Source: RUG14199 sp964629225 (GTDB taxonomy: Bacteria > Bacillota > Clostridia > Oscillospirales > CAG-272). From it: a stretch of 64,000 nt of DNA. The position numbers and the translations under genes are program-made. This document shows positions 43,525 through 53,781 of this stretch, piece after piece. The stretch covers positions 24,828 through 88,827 of the forward strand of contig CAZVQC010000006.1 in NCBI GenBank assembly GCA_964629225.1, read 5' to 3'. Within the stretch, counting starts at the first letter, position 1, and every line of letters starts with the position of its first letter. Below the pieces are notes generated by a model that searched no databases, had not been told where the DNA came from, and was given only the letters and a program-made list of their open reading frames with translations.

Positions 43525-43610
43525 ATTTTCGTAACGAAGCGGCACGGAAGTGTCGGCGGCAGGGCGGCGCCCGTGCCGCATTTCGATAACTACATCAGGA
43601 GGAACCTCAT

Positions 43611-46600
43611 ATGAGATTGACCGCAGCCAAGAAGCTGACAGCGCTTTTCCTTTGTGTGCTGATGCTGATTGGAACAGCCGTTCCCGCATTTGCGGCGGAC
43701 AAGGACAAGTCCGCAGACGACGACGGGACCGGCAAACTTGTGACGGTAAGTGACAGCCTTAAGTTCATCACTTACGACGAGTACCTGACAAAATATCCCG
43801 ACCGCGAGGAGGAGGGCGCACGTGCCACCAAGTCCTTCACCGTGGATGCGACGGATTATTATGTCGAGGGAACGACAGCCGACGTTGAAGTTACGGAGCT
43901 TGGCGGTGTTAAATGCATCAAGACTCCTGCGGAAGGCAACACCGCATGGAAGTTCATCGTCCCCGAATCCGGCTTCTATACTATGTCCATAACCTACCGT
44001 CCCATATCCGCACTCTACAACGACGTGGAGCGTGTTATGTACCTGAACGGTAAGGTGCCTTTCCAGGAGACGAGGCACATCGGTCTCTCCAAGACGTGGA
44101 AACTGAAGTATTCCGACAATTACGACGGAACACGTGACACTCTCTTCGTCAAGGATTCCAACGGAAACGAGATGAGACCCGACCTCAACCTGGACGATTC
44201 TTGGACTACTTACGAGGTATCCCACTCCGGCGGATACTACACCACTCCCTTTGAGTATTATCTTGAAGAGGGTGAGAACGTACTGGTCTTTGAGGCAGTC
44301 AACGATACGGTAGCTCTGAAGAGCTTCGAGTTCAAGCCCTACGAGGCGAGCCCCACCTACAGCTCCGTCAAGAAGGAGTATGAAGCGAAGGGCTACACCG
44401 AGGCTGCCGATGTTGCTACTATCTACATAGATGCGGAAGCGCCGACTCACGTATCGGACTTCATGCTCACTCCCGGAACGGATTACTCCTCCGCGGTGAC
44501 CGAGCCTCAGAGCTCCACCAACACTCTTCGCAACGTGATGTCCTACTCAAGCTGGAATGCAGTGGGACAGTGGGTCAGATACTCCTTCACGGTGGAAAAG
44601 AGCGGACTCTATGTGATCGCTCCCAGATACGACCAAACTCAGCAGGCGGGTGCTTTCTCCTCAAGGAAGATCCGCATTGACGGCGAGGTACCCTTCGCCG
44701 AGGCTGAAACGGTGAGATTTAACTATAAAAACGACTGGCAGCTCAACGCCCTGTCCGACGATGACGGGGAAGCGCTTCAGTTCTACCTTGAAGCAGGTGA
44801 GCACACCGTCGAATTCGAGGTCACCCTCGGTGACATGGCAGTCATCATCAAGCAGGCCAACGACATCATGCAAAGCCTGAAGGACGACTACCTTGAGATC
44901 ACCAAGCTGACAGGTCCCACGCCCGACGAGAACCGCGACTACGGTTTTGCAAGGATCATGCCCGACGTGGTGGCGGACTTCTCCATACAGAGCCACAACC
45001 TGAGAGCCATCTCCAATATGCTCTCCCAGACCAGCGGCGTAAAGAGCGATAACTCCGCAAAGCTTCTCACCATGGTGGAGCTGTTCCGTAAGGTCGGTGC
45101 GGACGACAAGAAAATCGCCGCCAACATGACCGAGATCAACAACCAGATCTCCGCATTGGGTGAGTGGATCACCGAGATCACGGCGCAGCCCCTCGGCATC
45201 GACTATATCCTCATCCAGCCCGCAAGCGCAGAACTTCCACGTGGGAATGCTCCCTGGTACAAGGCAACCGGCTATGAGTTTGCGAAATTCTTCAATTCCT
45301 TCTTCACCGATTACGACTCCGTGTCCAATGCGGAGGGCAGTGAAGAGGAGTACGACAAGGAGCTGCTGATCTGGACCACTGCGGGCCGTGACCAGGCGCA
45401 GATCACAAGAAACCTTATCTCCGAGGGATTTGCCAAGGAGACCGGCACCAACGTAACGTTGAAGCTGGCGGCGGCAAACACCCTTCTCGTATCGATCCTT
45501 GCGGGAGTTGCCCCCGACGTTTCGATAGATGCCACCAGCCCTCTTGAGATGGCGGTGCGCGGAGCTTTGATACCCTTTGACGGTTTCGATACCTTTGATC
45601 AGGTAGCGGAGCGTTTTGCCGACTCGGCAATGGTTCCTCTGAGATTATATGATGAAACTTATGCGATCCCGGTAGGCCAGACCTTCCCGATCATGTTCTA
45701 CAGAGAGGATATCCTCGGTGACTTGGGAGTTGAAGTGCCGAAGACGTGGGATGAGCTTCTTGCTCTCGTGCCCGTTCTTCAGTTCAACAACATGGAAGTG
45801 GGTATCTCCTCCGAGTTCATCTCCACGTACGTCTACCAAGGCGGCGGAAACTATTGGGAAGACGGCGGAATGAAGACCGCCCTCGACTCCAAGGTATCCC
45901 TGGACGCATTCGATACCATGATGGACTGGTTCACTCAGTACTCACTGCCTATCCAGTTCAACGGACCCAACCGTATGAAGACCGGCGAGATGCCTCTCTT
46001 CATCGGTAACTATACCACGTACTTCACCCTCAGCGTGTCCGCTCCCGAGATCGCGGGACTTTGGAAGATCGCGGAGATCCCCGGATACGTGAAGACCGAC
46101 GAGGATGGAAACGAGTACATCGATAACCACACCGTTGCCACCTCCTCCGGTATCATTATGACTAAGAGCGTTAGAGACCAAGAGCTTGCATGGGACTTCA
46201 TCGACTGGTACACCGATGCGAGCTTCCAGGCAGACTTCTCCAATGAGATGTCCATGCTCCTCGGACCCTCCGGCCGACAGGCTACCGCAAACATCGAGGC
46301 CTTTGAGGAGCTGCCTTGGACGGCAGAGGAGAAGAAAGTACTGCTCAGCGCACTTAACAAATCCGTAGGCATCGAGATCTATCCCGGTGACTACATGATC
46401 GTCCGCTACCTCAACTTCGCATTCAACGGTGCCTACAACGGCACGGGAGATGCATCGGAGCTGATGCAGAATTATGCACAAACGATCAACAAGGAACTCA
46501 CAAGAAAACGTAAGGAATTCCATCTGATGGTCGAGGACGAGTGGCAGGCAGTCAAAGCCTTCACCGGACTTGAGACCTACACCGACTGGCGTAGGTATGC

Positions 46601-46742
46601 CGAGGCAAACGGCATTGAGGATTATCAGGATTTCATGGATGAGAACGGCATCACCACCGGCAACTACGCCGACTGGACCAGCGCCGTGAAGCTCAACGGA
46701 TACGACCGGGATTACAAGACGTTCATCTCGGAGAACCGCTGA
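43611..46742 (+). CDS. Giant extracellular sugar-binding protein with two extra beta-sandwich domains
   Basis: A 1043-residue protein, over twice the usual size of a sugar ABC binding protein. A signal peptide (ending near AVPAFAA, no lipobox) precedes two CBM-like beta-sandwich domains (about residues 65-240 and 280-410), a helical linker (about 415-560) and a family 1-type solute-binding domain from about 578 (ELLIWTTAGRDQAQITRNL; GQTFPIMFYREDILGDLGVEVPKTWDELL). Start behind AGGAGG. It leads a seven-gene operon with two permease pairs. Without a lipid anchor or sortase tail, its attachment to the cell is unexplained; a non-cleaved signal, or partners in the operon, could hold it. Substrate inferred as an oligosaccharide. 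Confidence 0.88.
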   Translation: MRLTAAKKLTALFLCVLMLIGTAVPAFAADKDKSADDDGTGKLVTVSDSLKFITYDEYLTKYPDREEEGARATKSFTVDATDYYVEGTTADVEVTELGGVKCIKTPAEGNTAWKFIVPESGFYTMSITYRPISALYNDVERVMYLNGKVPFQETRHIGLSKTWKLKYSDNYDGTRDTLFVKDSNGNEMRPDLNLDDSWTTYEVSHSGGYYTTPFEYYLEEGENVLVFEAVNDTVALKSFEFKPYEASPTYSSVKKEYEAKGYTEAADVATIYIDAEAPTHVSDFMLTPGTDYSSAVTEPQSSTNTLRNVMSYSSWNAVGQWVRYSFTVEKSGLYVIAPRYDQTQQAGAFSSRKIRIDGEVPFAEAETVRFNYKNDWQLNALSDDDGEALQFYLEAGEHTVEFEVTLGDMAVIIKQANDIMQSLKDDYLEITKLTGPTPDENRDYGFARIMPDVVADFSIQSHNLRAISNMLSQTSGVKSDNSAKLLTMVELFRKVGADDKKIAANMTEINNQISALGEWITEITAQPLGIDYILIQPASAELPRGNAPWYKATGYEFAKFFNSFFTDYDSVSNAEGSEEEYDKELLIWTTAGRDQAQITRNLISEGFAKETGTNVTLKLAAANTLLVSILAGVAPDVSIDATSPLEMAVRGALIPFDGFDTFDQVAERFADSAMVPLRLYDETYAIPVGQTFPIMFYREDILGDLGVEVPKTWDELLALVPVLQFNNMEVGISSEFISTYVYQGGGNYWEDGGMKTALDSKVSLDAFDTMMDWFTQYSLPIQFNGPNRMKTGEMPLFIGNYTTYFTLSVSAPEIAGLWKIAEIPGYVKTDEDGNEYIDNHTVATSSGIIMTKSVRDQELAWDFIDWYTDASFQADFSNEMSMLLGPSGRQATANIEAFEELPWTAEEKKVLLSALNKSVGIEIYPGDYMIVRYLNFAFNGAYNGTGDASELMQNYAQTINKELTRKRKEFHLMVEDEWQAVKAFTGLETYTDWRRYAEANGIEDYQDFMDENGITTGNYADWTSAVKLNGYDRDYKTFISENR

Positions 46743-46807
46743 CACGTTACTTGGCATGGATCCAAGATAATTATTGAGAAAAAATTCAGAATAGGAGAAA
46801 AACGACA

Positions 46808-47746
46808 ATGTCAGAGAAAACACGCAAAGACGTGAATCGCAAGGACATGACCAAGTTTCAGTGGACGTTGCATCTGATGAAGCAGAACTGGGTCGGGTAC
46901 GTATTTATCTTGCCCTTCCTCTTCCTCTTCATCCTGTTCACGGTCATTCCCGTCGTGGCGTCTCTCGGACTCAGCCTTACGTCATACAACCTTTTGGAAA
47001 TGCCCCGCTGGGTCGGATTTAACAACTACGTAACACTGTTTCTCGACGACGAGCTCTTCATAACGGCGCTGAAGTACACGCTTATCTTCGCCGTTACCAC
47101 CGGCCCTGCGTCCTACCTCCTCTCCTTTGCGGTGGCTTGGTTCATCAACGAACTTCCCCCGAAGAGCAGAGCGGTCATCACACTTATCTTCTACGCACCG
47201 TCCATCTGCGCCCCCTACACGATATTCTCTTACATATTCGACGGTGACGCATACGGACTTGTCAACTCGTACCTTCTTAAGCTCGGATTCATCTCGACTC
47301 CGATCAAATTCTTCAGCAATACCAAGTGGATACTTCCTCTTTGTATCGCCATCTCCCTGTGGATGTCATTGGGTACTGCGTTCCTTTCATTCATCGCAGG
47401 TCTCCAAGGCGTTGACAAGGCACAGTACGAGGCTGCGGCTGTTGACGGTGTCACCAACCGTTGGCAGGAACTTTGGTATGTTACCCTTCCCAACATGAAG
47501 AACCAGCTCATGTTCGGTGCGGTCATGGCTATCACAGGCTCCTTCGGATACGGTGCCGTGGTATCCTCCCTTGCGGGAAGTCCTCCTCAGGACTATGTGG
47601 GCTATACGCTGGCTCACCATATGTCGGAGTACGTGGACACCAGGTGGGAGTACGGCTACGGATCGGCGATAGCGTTCATAATGTTCCTTATTTGTATGGG
47701 CGCAAATATGCTGGTCAATAAGATGCTTGCAAAGGTGGGTGAGTGA
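46808..47746 (+). CDS. Carbohydrate ABC transporter permease (MalF/UgpA type), pair 1
   Basis: A 312-residue integral membrane protein with six predicted helices and the binding-protein-dependent transport EAA loop (YEAAAVDGVTNRWQELWYVTLPNM), which contacts the ATPase. N-terminus long and charged. RBS AGGAG at a slightly long spacing. It follows the binding protein by 65 bp and is 1 bp before its partner permease. No ATPase gene in the operon. Confidence 0.94.
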   Translation: MSEKTRKDVNRKDMTKFQWTLHLMKQNWVGYVFILPFLFLFILFTVIPVVASLGLSLTSYNLLEMPRWVGFNNYVTLFLDDELFITALKYTLIFAVTTGPASYLLSFAVAWFINELPPKSRAVITLIFYAPSICAPYTIFSYIFDGDAYGLVNSYLLKLGFISTPIKFFSNTKWILPLCIAISLWMSLGTAFLSFIAGLQGVDKAQYEAAAVDGVTNRWQELWYVTLPNMKNQLMFGAVMAITGSFGYGAVVSSLAGSPPQDYVGYTLAHHMSEYVDTRWEYGYGSAIAFIMFLICMGANMLVNKMLAKVGE

Positions 47747-47747
47747 C

Positions 47748-48629
47748 GTGGCAAGAACTAAGAAACTCAGAACCAGAAAGCACGCGGTGGTACTGAACCG
47801 TTCAAGAGGCGGTGACTTCGCTATCAATCTCATGCTCCTCCTTTTGGGACTTCTCATGGCACTGCCGATGTACTACACCATCATCCAGGCCTTCAAGCCC
47901 CTGAACGAGCTGTTCCTCTACCCCCCGAAATTCTACGTTATCAGCCCTACGTTCGATAACTTCTCGGATATGTTCACCCTTCTTTCCTCCTCATGGGTGC
48001 CCTTCTCCAGATACATCTTCAACACGATCTTTATCTCGGTAGTAGGTACCATAGGAAACCTTGTGCTCACATCCCTCGCTGCATATTCTCTCTCGAAGAT
48101 GCAGTACCCCGGAAGAAACTTCTTCTTCCAGATCATAGTTAAGTCCCTTATGATATCCTCCACGGTGACCGGTATCGTTAACTTCCTTATTATAGTAAAG
48201 GCCGGTCTGATGGATACTTATTGGGCCATCATCATTCCTCAGTGGGCGTCCAGCCTTAACCTCTACCTGATGAAGCAGTTCATGGAATCCAACGTCACGG
48301 ACGCGGTGCTTGAGTCCGCAAGACTTGACGGTGCATCCGAGCTTCGTACCTTCTGGTCAATAGCGATGCCCATGGTCAAGCCCGCTTGGCTCACAGTCAT
48401 CATCTACGCTTTCGTAGGTCTGTGGAATACCGGATCCAGCATACTCATTCAGTCGGAGGAGCTCAAGACCATGAAGTGGGCCATCGACCAGAGCCTCACC
48501 GGAGGCGTTTCGCGAACGGGTATCGTGGCTGCCTCGACGGTGCTGATGATGATCGTTCCTATTGCAGTGTTCGTCGTTTCTCAGAGTAAGATCATCGAGA
48601 CGATGGGCTCCAGCGGTATGAAGGACTAA
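47748..48629 (+). CDS. Carbohydrate ABC transporter permease (MalG/UgpE type), pair 1
   Basis: A 293-residue protein, six-helix permease with EAA loop LESARLDGASELRTFWSIAMPM. Start chosen at GTG 47748 behind AAAGGTGGG, directly after the stop of the preceding gene; a longer TTG start inside that gene is less likely. Forms a heterodimeric channel with the product of 46808. Confidence 0.93.
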   Translation: MARTKKLRTRKHAVVLNRSRGGDFAINLMLLLLGLLMALPMYYTIIQAFKPLNELFLYPPKFYVISPTFDNFSDMFTLLSSSWVPFSRYIFNTIFISVVGTIGNLVLTSLAAYSLSKMQYPGRNFFFQIIVKSLMISSTVTGIVNFLIIVKAGLMDTYWAIIIPQWASSLNLYLMKQFMESNVTDAVLESARLDGASELRTFWSIAMPMVKPAWLTVIIYAFVGLWNTGSSILIQSEELKTMKWAIDQSLTGGVSRTGIVAASTVLMMIVPIAVFVVSQSKIIETMGSSGMKD

Positions 48630-48641
48630 GGAGGCGGCATA

Positions 48642-50765
48642 ATGAAAAAGACATTGAGAATGGCAGTTATGCTCCTGCTTGCGGCAATAATGCTCACCAC
48701 TTCGGTGGGAGCCACCTCCGCATACTCCACCTACACTTACTCATCCGAGCAGTTCGTTCTGGATTCTCCCGACGCATACGTAGTCGACTCCGTTATAACC
48801 GGAGCGGATGCGGAGATCCAGCTTTCAAGACCCACCGATATCGAAGTGGACCCGGAAGGGAACATCTACATCGTGGATGCCGATCGTGCCTGCGTCTATG
48901 CGCTGAGCCCCTCATTCAAGCTGAGATTCACCATCTCCGCTTTCAATAACGAGCACGGCGTTCCCGATACTTTCATCAATCCCCAAGGCGTTTTCATCAA
49001 CGACAAATACATCTACGTTTGCGACACGGACAGCGCAAGGATCGTAATGTTCGACCTTGAAGGCAACTTCGTTAAGACCATTGCGGCTCCCGTTTCCAAC
49101 CTCTTTGAAGACGACGCAATCTACAAGCCCGTAGCAGTGGCGGTGGACGAGTACGGAAGACTCTTCATAGTTTCCTCCACAACTTATCAGGGTATCATCG
49201 TAATGAGCGATGAGGGCGACTTCTACGGATTCATCGGCGCCCAGATGACAGCCGCAAGCGGTGTCAACGCCATCTGGGAAAAGATCGGAGAGCTCTTCGG
49301 AGCTACCGACGATGATGAAAAGAACCTCTCCACGGAGTACAACAACATCACCGTTGACGAGAACAACTTCGTCTACGCCACCACCTCCACCATCGACAAA
49401 TCCCTCCAGCAGGCGGCTATCACTTCCAAGAGTGGTACCTACGCTCCCGTAAGGAAGTACAACGCCTCCGGTGAGGACGTGCTGAGAAGAAACGGCTTCT
49501 TCGGCCCCGGCGGTGAGGTCATCCTTTCCGACAGCGTAGGCTCAAGCAAGACCGAAGCCTCCACCATCGTGGACGCGGCAGTAGGTCCCGAGGGAACCTG
49601 GTCCATCGTGGACCAAGACCGTTCCAAGATATTCACATATGATAGCGAGGGCAACCTGCTCTTCGCCTTCGGTGACAGCGGCAGTATGAAGGGTAACCTT
49701 GCAACCGCTGCGGGCATCGTCTATCAGGGTGACAAGCTTCTGGCACTTGACAAGGGCAACCTGAACGTTACGGTCTACAGGCGCACCGAGTACGGTGACA
49801 TCCTCATCAATGCCATGAAGAATCAAAACGAGCGTAACTATGACTCGGCAGTCGAGGACTGGAAGGAGATACTGAGACGTAACAACAACTTCGACGTTGC
49901 TTACATCGGCATCGGTAACTCACTCATCCGTTCCGGTGACTACGACCTTGCCATGGAGTACTTCAAGTCCGCACATAACTTAGCGGGCTACGGCTCCGCT
50001 TATAAGGAAGTCAGAAAAGAATGGGCTTCCAAATTCTTCATCGTCATCCCCGTCATCATCGTGGTAGTCTTTGTGGGACTTACCTACCTTATCAGCTATT
50101 GCGGTAAGGTCAACAAGAAGGCGGCGCTTCAGGTGGGAACCAAGACCCTCGGTCAGGAGCTTGCCTACGGCTTCCACATCATGACACATCCCTTCGACGG
50201 ATTCTGGGATCTGAAGCATGAGAAGCGAGGCAGTCTGCGCTCCGCATTCATCATACTGATGGTCACCATCATGGCGTTCTTCTACCAGTCCATCGGACAG
50301 GGCTACATCTTCAAGGGCGGCGACACGTCATACAGCAGTATCTACACCTCGGTCATCTCCGTTGCGGTACCTCTCGTACTCTTCGTTGTGGGCAACTGGT
50401 GTCTCACCACTCTGTTCGACGGCGAAGGTAAGTTCGGTGACATCTTCACGGCTACCTGCTACGCACTGTTCCCCCTGCCCTTCTTCATCATCCCCTCTGT
50501 CATTCTCTCAAACTTCCTTGTTGCCGACGAAAAGGGCATTATCACCCTCTTCTTGGCGATAGGCTACATTTGGGCGGGAATGCTCCTCTTTGTGGGAATG
50601 ATGTCCACCCACGGCTACACGCTGGGTAAAAACATTGCCATCATCTTCTTCACGGTGATCGCAATGGCACTTATCATGTTCCTTATACTCCTCTTCACAA
50701 CGCTCATGGGTCAGATAGTCGATCTTATCTCCAGCGTTGTCAACGAGATCGGTTACAGGCTCTAA
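48642..50765 (+). CDS. NHL beta-propeller / TPR / YIP1 membrane protein
   Basis: A 707-residue protein. A signal peptide (ends near TTSVGA) is followed by NHL-type propeller repeats (about 40-385: RPTDIEVDPEGNIYIVDAD, NPQGVFINDKYIYVCDTD, and later blades), a TPR-like helical pair (about 395-455: NYDSAVEDWKEILRRNNNFDVAYIGIGNSLI), a transmembrane helix (about 465-487) and a C-terminal YIP1 domain with four to five helices (about 520-700). The propeller is outside, the YIP1 part in the membrane. Function unknown; its place between two permease pairs suggests an accessory part of the importer. Start behind AAGGAGGCGG. Confidence 0.87.
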   Translation: MKKTLRMAVMLLLAAIMLTTSVGATSAYSTYTYSSEQFVLDSPDAYVVDSVITGADAEIQLSRPTDIEVDPEGNIYIVDADRACVYALSPSFKLRFTISAFNNEHGVPDTFINPQGVFINDKYIYVCDTDSARIVMFDLEGNFVKTIAAPVSNLFEDDAIYKPVAVAVDEYGRLFIVSSTTYQGIIVMSDEGDFYGFIGAQMTAASGVNAIWEKIGELFGATDDDEKNLSTEYNNITVDENNFVYATTSTIDKSLQQAAITSKSGTYAPVRKYNASGEDVLRRNGFFGPGGEVILSDSVGSSKTEASTIVDAAVGPEGTWSIVDQDRSKIFTYDSEGNLLFAFGDSGSMKGNLATAAGIVYQGDKLLALDKGNLNVTVYRRTEYGDILINAMKNQNERNYDSAVEDWKEILRRNNNFDVAYIGIGNSLIRSGDYDLAMEYFKSAHNLAGYGSAYKEVRKEWASKFFIVIPVIIVVVFVGLTYLISYCGKVNKKAALQVGTKTLGQELAYGFHIMTHPFDGFWDLKHEKRGSLRSAFIILMVTIMAFFYQSIGQGYIFKGGDTSYSSIYTSVISVAVPLVLFVVGNWCLTTLFDGEGKFGDIFTATCYALFPLPFFIIPSVILSNFLVADEKGIITLFLAIGYIWAGMLLFVGMMSTHGYTLGKNIAIIFFTVIAMALIMFLILLFTTLMGQIVDLISSVVNEIGYRL

Positions 50766-50787
50766 GGAAAGGAAGGTATCAATAGTA

Positions 50788-53769
50788 ATGAGATCAAAGA
50801 AAATACTGTCAGTCTTCCTTGCCCTTGTGTTTGTGATGGGCGTTATCGTGCCGGCGGCAGTCACTCCCGTGGGTGCTGCATGGGCAGATAAGGTTGACGA
50901 GGACGGAAACCCCATAATCAACTATTTCACAAAGTCCTACGGCAGTGATGCCGACAAGCTGTCGGACATGACACTGAAATACACGGCTCAGGACGGCTCA
51001 TCCATCTATGTGGAAGAGTTCACAGGCGAGATCGCCTACCGTGACGCCGCAGGCAACACCCTCTTTTCGAACCCCTATGACGTGGCAACGGGAGCTAAGT
51101 CCAGCTCCACGAAGCAGAGTCTTCTCTCTCAGATAATCATCACCTACGGTGAGACGACTAAGAACGACAAGACCATGAACAGCTACGCCGATGCCGCAGT
51201 TCGCGGTCAGATCAAGACCAAGAACATCAAGAACGGTATCAGGATGGAGTACACTATCGGTGAGATCCAGGTAACAAGACTGGTCCCGAGACGTATTCCG
51301 AAGGAGCGTTTCGAAACATTGATCCTTGACCGGATCACAAACGACTTCCACAAGGAAAGACTTGCATCCTTCTATCAGCTCTACGACAGAAGCGATACAA
51401 CGAAGACCGAGACCATGATCAAGGAGATGGAGGCTAAGTTCCCCATCACCAAGAGAATGGCGATCTACGTCTGCTCCGACGAGATCAACTCCACCGAGCT
51501 TAAGCAGCTTGAGAGCATCATTAAGACCTACTGCCCCCTCTACACGTACGATGAGATGGAGCAGGACCACTCCGATACCGACTACACCGGCGTGGAGGTC
51601 GCTCCCCCCTGCTTCAGAATGTCCCTTGAATACACACTTGAAGAGGGCAGACTCAGCGTCCGTATGCCCGCAAACGGCATCAGATTCGACGAGTCCAACT
51701 ACAGCCTCGGCAGAGTCAGCATCCTTCCTTACATGGGTGCGGGTAACACTAACGGCGAGGGCTACACCTTCGTTCCCGACGGCTCCGGCGCTATCATCAG
51801 ATACGCAGACGTCCGTGGGGTCAACAGCACCATCTATGGCAAGGTCTACGGTGAGGACTTTGCGTACCATTCCGAAACCAACCAGAACGACGTGAGGTAT
51901 CCCGTTTTCGGTAACGTGGTGACGTCCACTCCCGGCAGAGCCGAGAGCACTACCACTCCCGGCAGTAACAGCACCACGTCCCAAGCTACGGAAACAGCGA
52001 AAAGCCGAGGATACGTTGCCATCATCACCGAGGGAGACTCACTTGCGGAGATAATTGCCGAGAACGGCGGTCCCCTCCACGACTACAGCACGGTGTTCGC
52101 ACGTTTCACTCCCCGTCCCTCCGATAAGTACAGACTTTCAAGTTCCTCCGGAGATACCAATGAGGTGCTTAAGACTTCATCGAGAAAGTACACGGGCAGT
52201 TACGTGATCAAGTACACTATCCTTTCCGACGATACCGCAAACGGCGGTGCCGGCGGATACGAGTGCTCCTATGTGGGCATGGCGAAGGCTTACAGAGACT
52301 ATTTGACAGAGATCGGCACACTGACTAAGCTCACAGCCGAGGACACCTCCGCCGACACGCCTCTCTACATCGAGACCTTCGGATCCCTCAAGACCTCCGA
52401 TACGTTTCTTTCATTCCCCGTTACCGTCGACACTCCTCTCACCACCTTTGAGGATATTGAGACCATGTACGACGAGCTGACCGAGGGCGGATGTGCCAAC
52501 ATCAAGTTCAAGCTCTCCGGCTACACTAACGGCGGACTTGACAGCACTTATCCCACTAAGATAAGCTGGGTATCGGCTCTTGGCGGAAAGTCCGGTTTTA
52601 CCGATCTTCTCAGTTATTCTACCGAGAAGGGCTTCGGAGTCTACCCCGACTTTGACTTTGCATACGTTGCAAGCACCGCATATTTTGACGGCATCTCAGA
52701 AAAGAACGATACCGTCAAGACTATCGACAGCAGATATGCTCAGAGAAAGTACTACGACTCCGCAACACAGAGCCTTGAAAGTGACAATTCCTTCATCGTC
52801 TCTCCCGGTAAGTTCGAAAAGTTCGGAGAGAAGTTCACCGAAAACTACTCCAAGTACAACACTTCCGGTCTCTCCGTGTCAACTCTCGGTGACGCCCTCA
52901 ACTCCGACTTCAACAAGAAGAATCCTTACAACAGAGAGGATTCCAAGCAGTTCACAGTTGAGCTTCTGTCAACTCTTTCCGAGAATTTCGGAGATATCAT
53001 GGTGGACGGCGGCAACTCCTACTCGCTGGCATACGCAGACCACGTGCTCGGCGCACCCATCGACAGCAGTAACTACATGAATGCAAGTGCCACCGTACCT
53101 TTCACCGGTATCGTTCTCCACGGCTACACCAACTACACCGGCGATGCCGTCAATATGGAAGGCGATATTGCAAGCACTATCCTCAAGACTATTGAGAACG
53201 GTGCCTCCCTCTACTTCACCCTTTCCTACCGGAACATCAATGACCTTAAAGAGAGCTCTACTTATAACAAGTACTTCTCCGTGGACTATGCAAACTGGAA
53301 GGACGAGGTCATGAGTCGTTACGAGCAGGTAAACGAGGTTCTGAAGGATCTCCAAAACGAGACCATAGAAGAGCACGAGTTCATCAGCGCATACAAGCAG
53401 CCCACCGATACCGAAAGAAAGGCTGACGAGGCAGAGCTTGAGGTGGCTAAGAAGAAGGCAGAGGAGGAGGCGGCAAAGAAGGCAGCAGAAGAAGAAAAGC
53501 GCCGTCGTCTTGCGGAACGTAAGGGCGAGCGTTACGTACCCTCCACTACCACCAATACCACATCTTATGAGCTGAACGTGAAGACTTCCCCCGCAGGTGA
53601 GGAATTCATCATCAACAGCAAGTATCAGACCGCAGAGGGAACTGTCGTCAGAACGGAATATTCCAACGGCGAAGGCTTCCTCATCAACTACAATTCAAGC
53701 GCAGTCTACGTCAGGTACGGCGGACAGGAATACTACATCGACGCACTTGATTTTGTAAAACTCGGATAA
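50788..53769 (+). CDS. DUF5696 secreted protein, possible divergent glycoside hydrolase
   Basis: A 993-residue protein with a signal peptide (ends near TPVGA), matching DUF5696 proteins found beside sugar transporters in Firmicutes. About 40-500 is beta-rich; about 510-860 alternates helices and strands with barrel-like ends such as GFGVYPDFDFAYV, DIMVDGGNSYSLAYADHV and FTGIVLHGYTNYTG. I read this as a possible TIM-barrel of glycosidase type; this is inference. A charged Ala/Glu/Lys coiled segment (about 875-915) precedes a small C-terminal beta domain. Start behind AAGGAAGG. It lies before the second permease pair. Confidence 0.82.
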   Translation: MRSKKILSVFLALVFVMGVIVPAAVTPVGAAWADKVDEDGNPIINYFTKSYGSDADKLSDMTLKYTAQDGSSIYVEEFTGEIAYRDAAGNTLFSNPYDVATGAKSSSTKQSLLSQIIITYGETTKNDKTMNSYADAAVRGQIKTKNIKNGIRMEYTIGEIQVTRLVPRRIPKERFETLILDRITNDFHKERLASFYQLYDRSDTTKTETMIKEMEAKFPITKRMAIYVCSDEINSTELKQLESIIKTYCPLYTYDEMEQDHSDTDYTGVEVAPPCFRMSLEYTLEEGRLSVRMPANGIRFDESNYSLGRVSILPYMGAGNTNGEGYTFVPDGSGAIIRYADVRGVNSTIYGKVYGEDFAYHSETNQNDVRYPVFGNVVTSTPGRAESTTTPGSNSTTSQATETAKSRGYVAIITEGDSLAEIIAENGGPLHDYSTVFARFTPRPSDKYRLSSSSGDTNEVLKTSSRKYTGSYVIKYTILSDDTANGGAGGYECSYVGMAKAYRDYLTEIGTLTKLTAEDTSADTPLYIETFGSLKTSDTFLSFPVTVDTPLTTFEDIETMYDELTEGGCANIKFKLSGYTNGGLDSTYPTKISWVSALGGKSGFTDLLSYSTEKGFGVYPDFDFAYVASTAYFDGISEKNDTVKTIDSRYAQRKYYDSATQSLESDNSFIVSPGKFEKFGEKFTENYSKYNTSGLSVSTLGDALNSDFNKKNPYNREDSKQFTVELLSTLSENFGDIMVDGGNSYSLAYADHVLGAPIDSSNYMNASATVPFTGIVLHGYTNYTGDAVNMEGDIASTILKTIENGASLYFTLSYRNINDLKESSTYNKYFSVDYANWKDEVMSRYEQVNEVLKDLQNETIEEHEFISAYKQPTDTERKADEAELEVAKKKAEEEAAKKAAEEEKRRRLAERKGERYVPSTTTNTTSYELNVKTSPAGEEFIINSKYQTAEGTVVRTEYSNGEGFLINYNSSAVYVRYGGQEYYIDALDFVKLG

Positions 53770-53781
53770 GGAGGTAAAACG

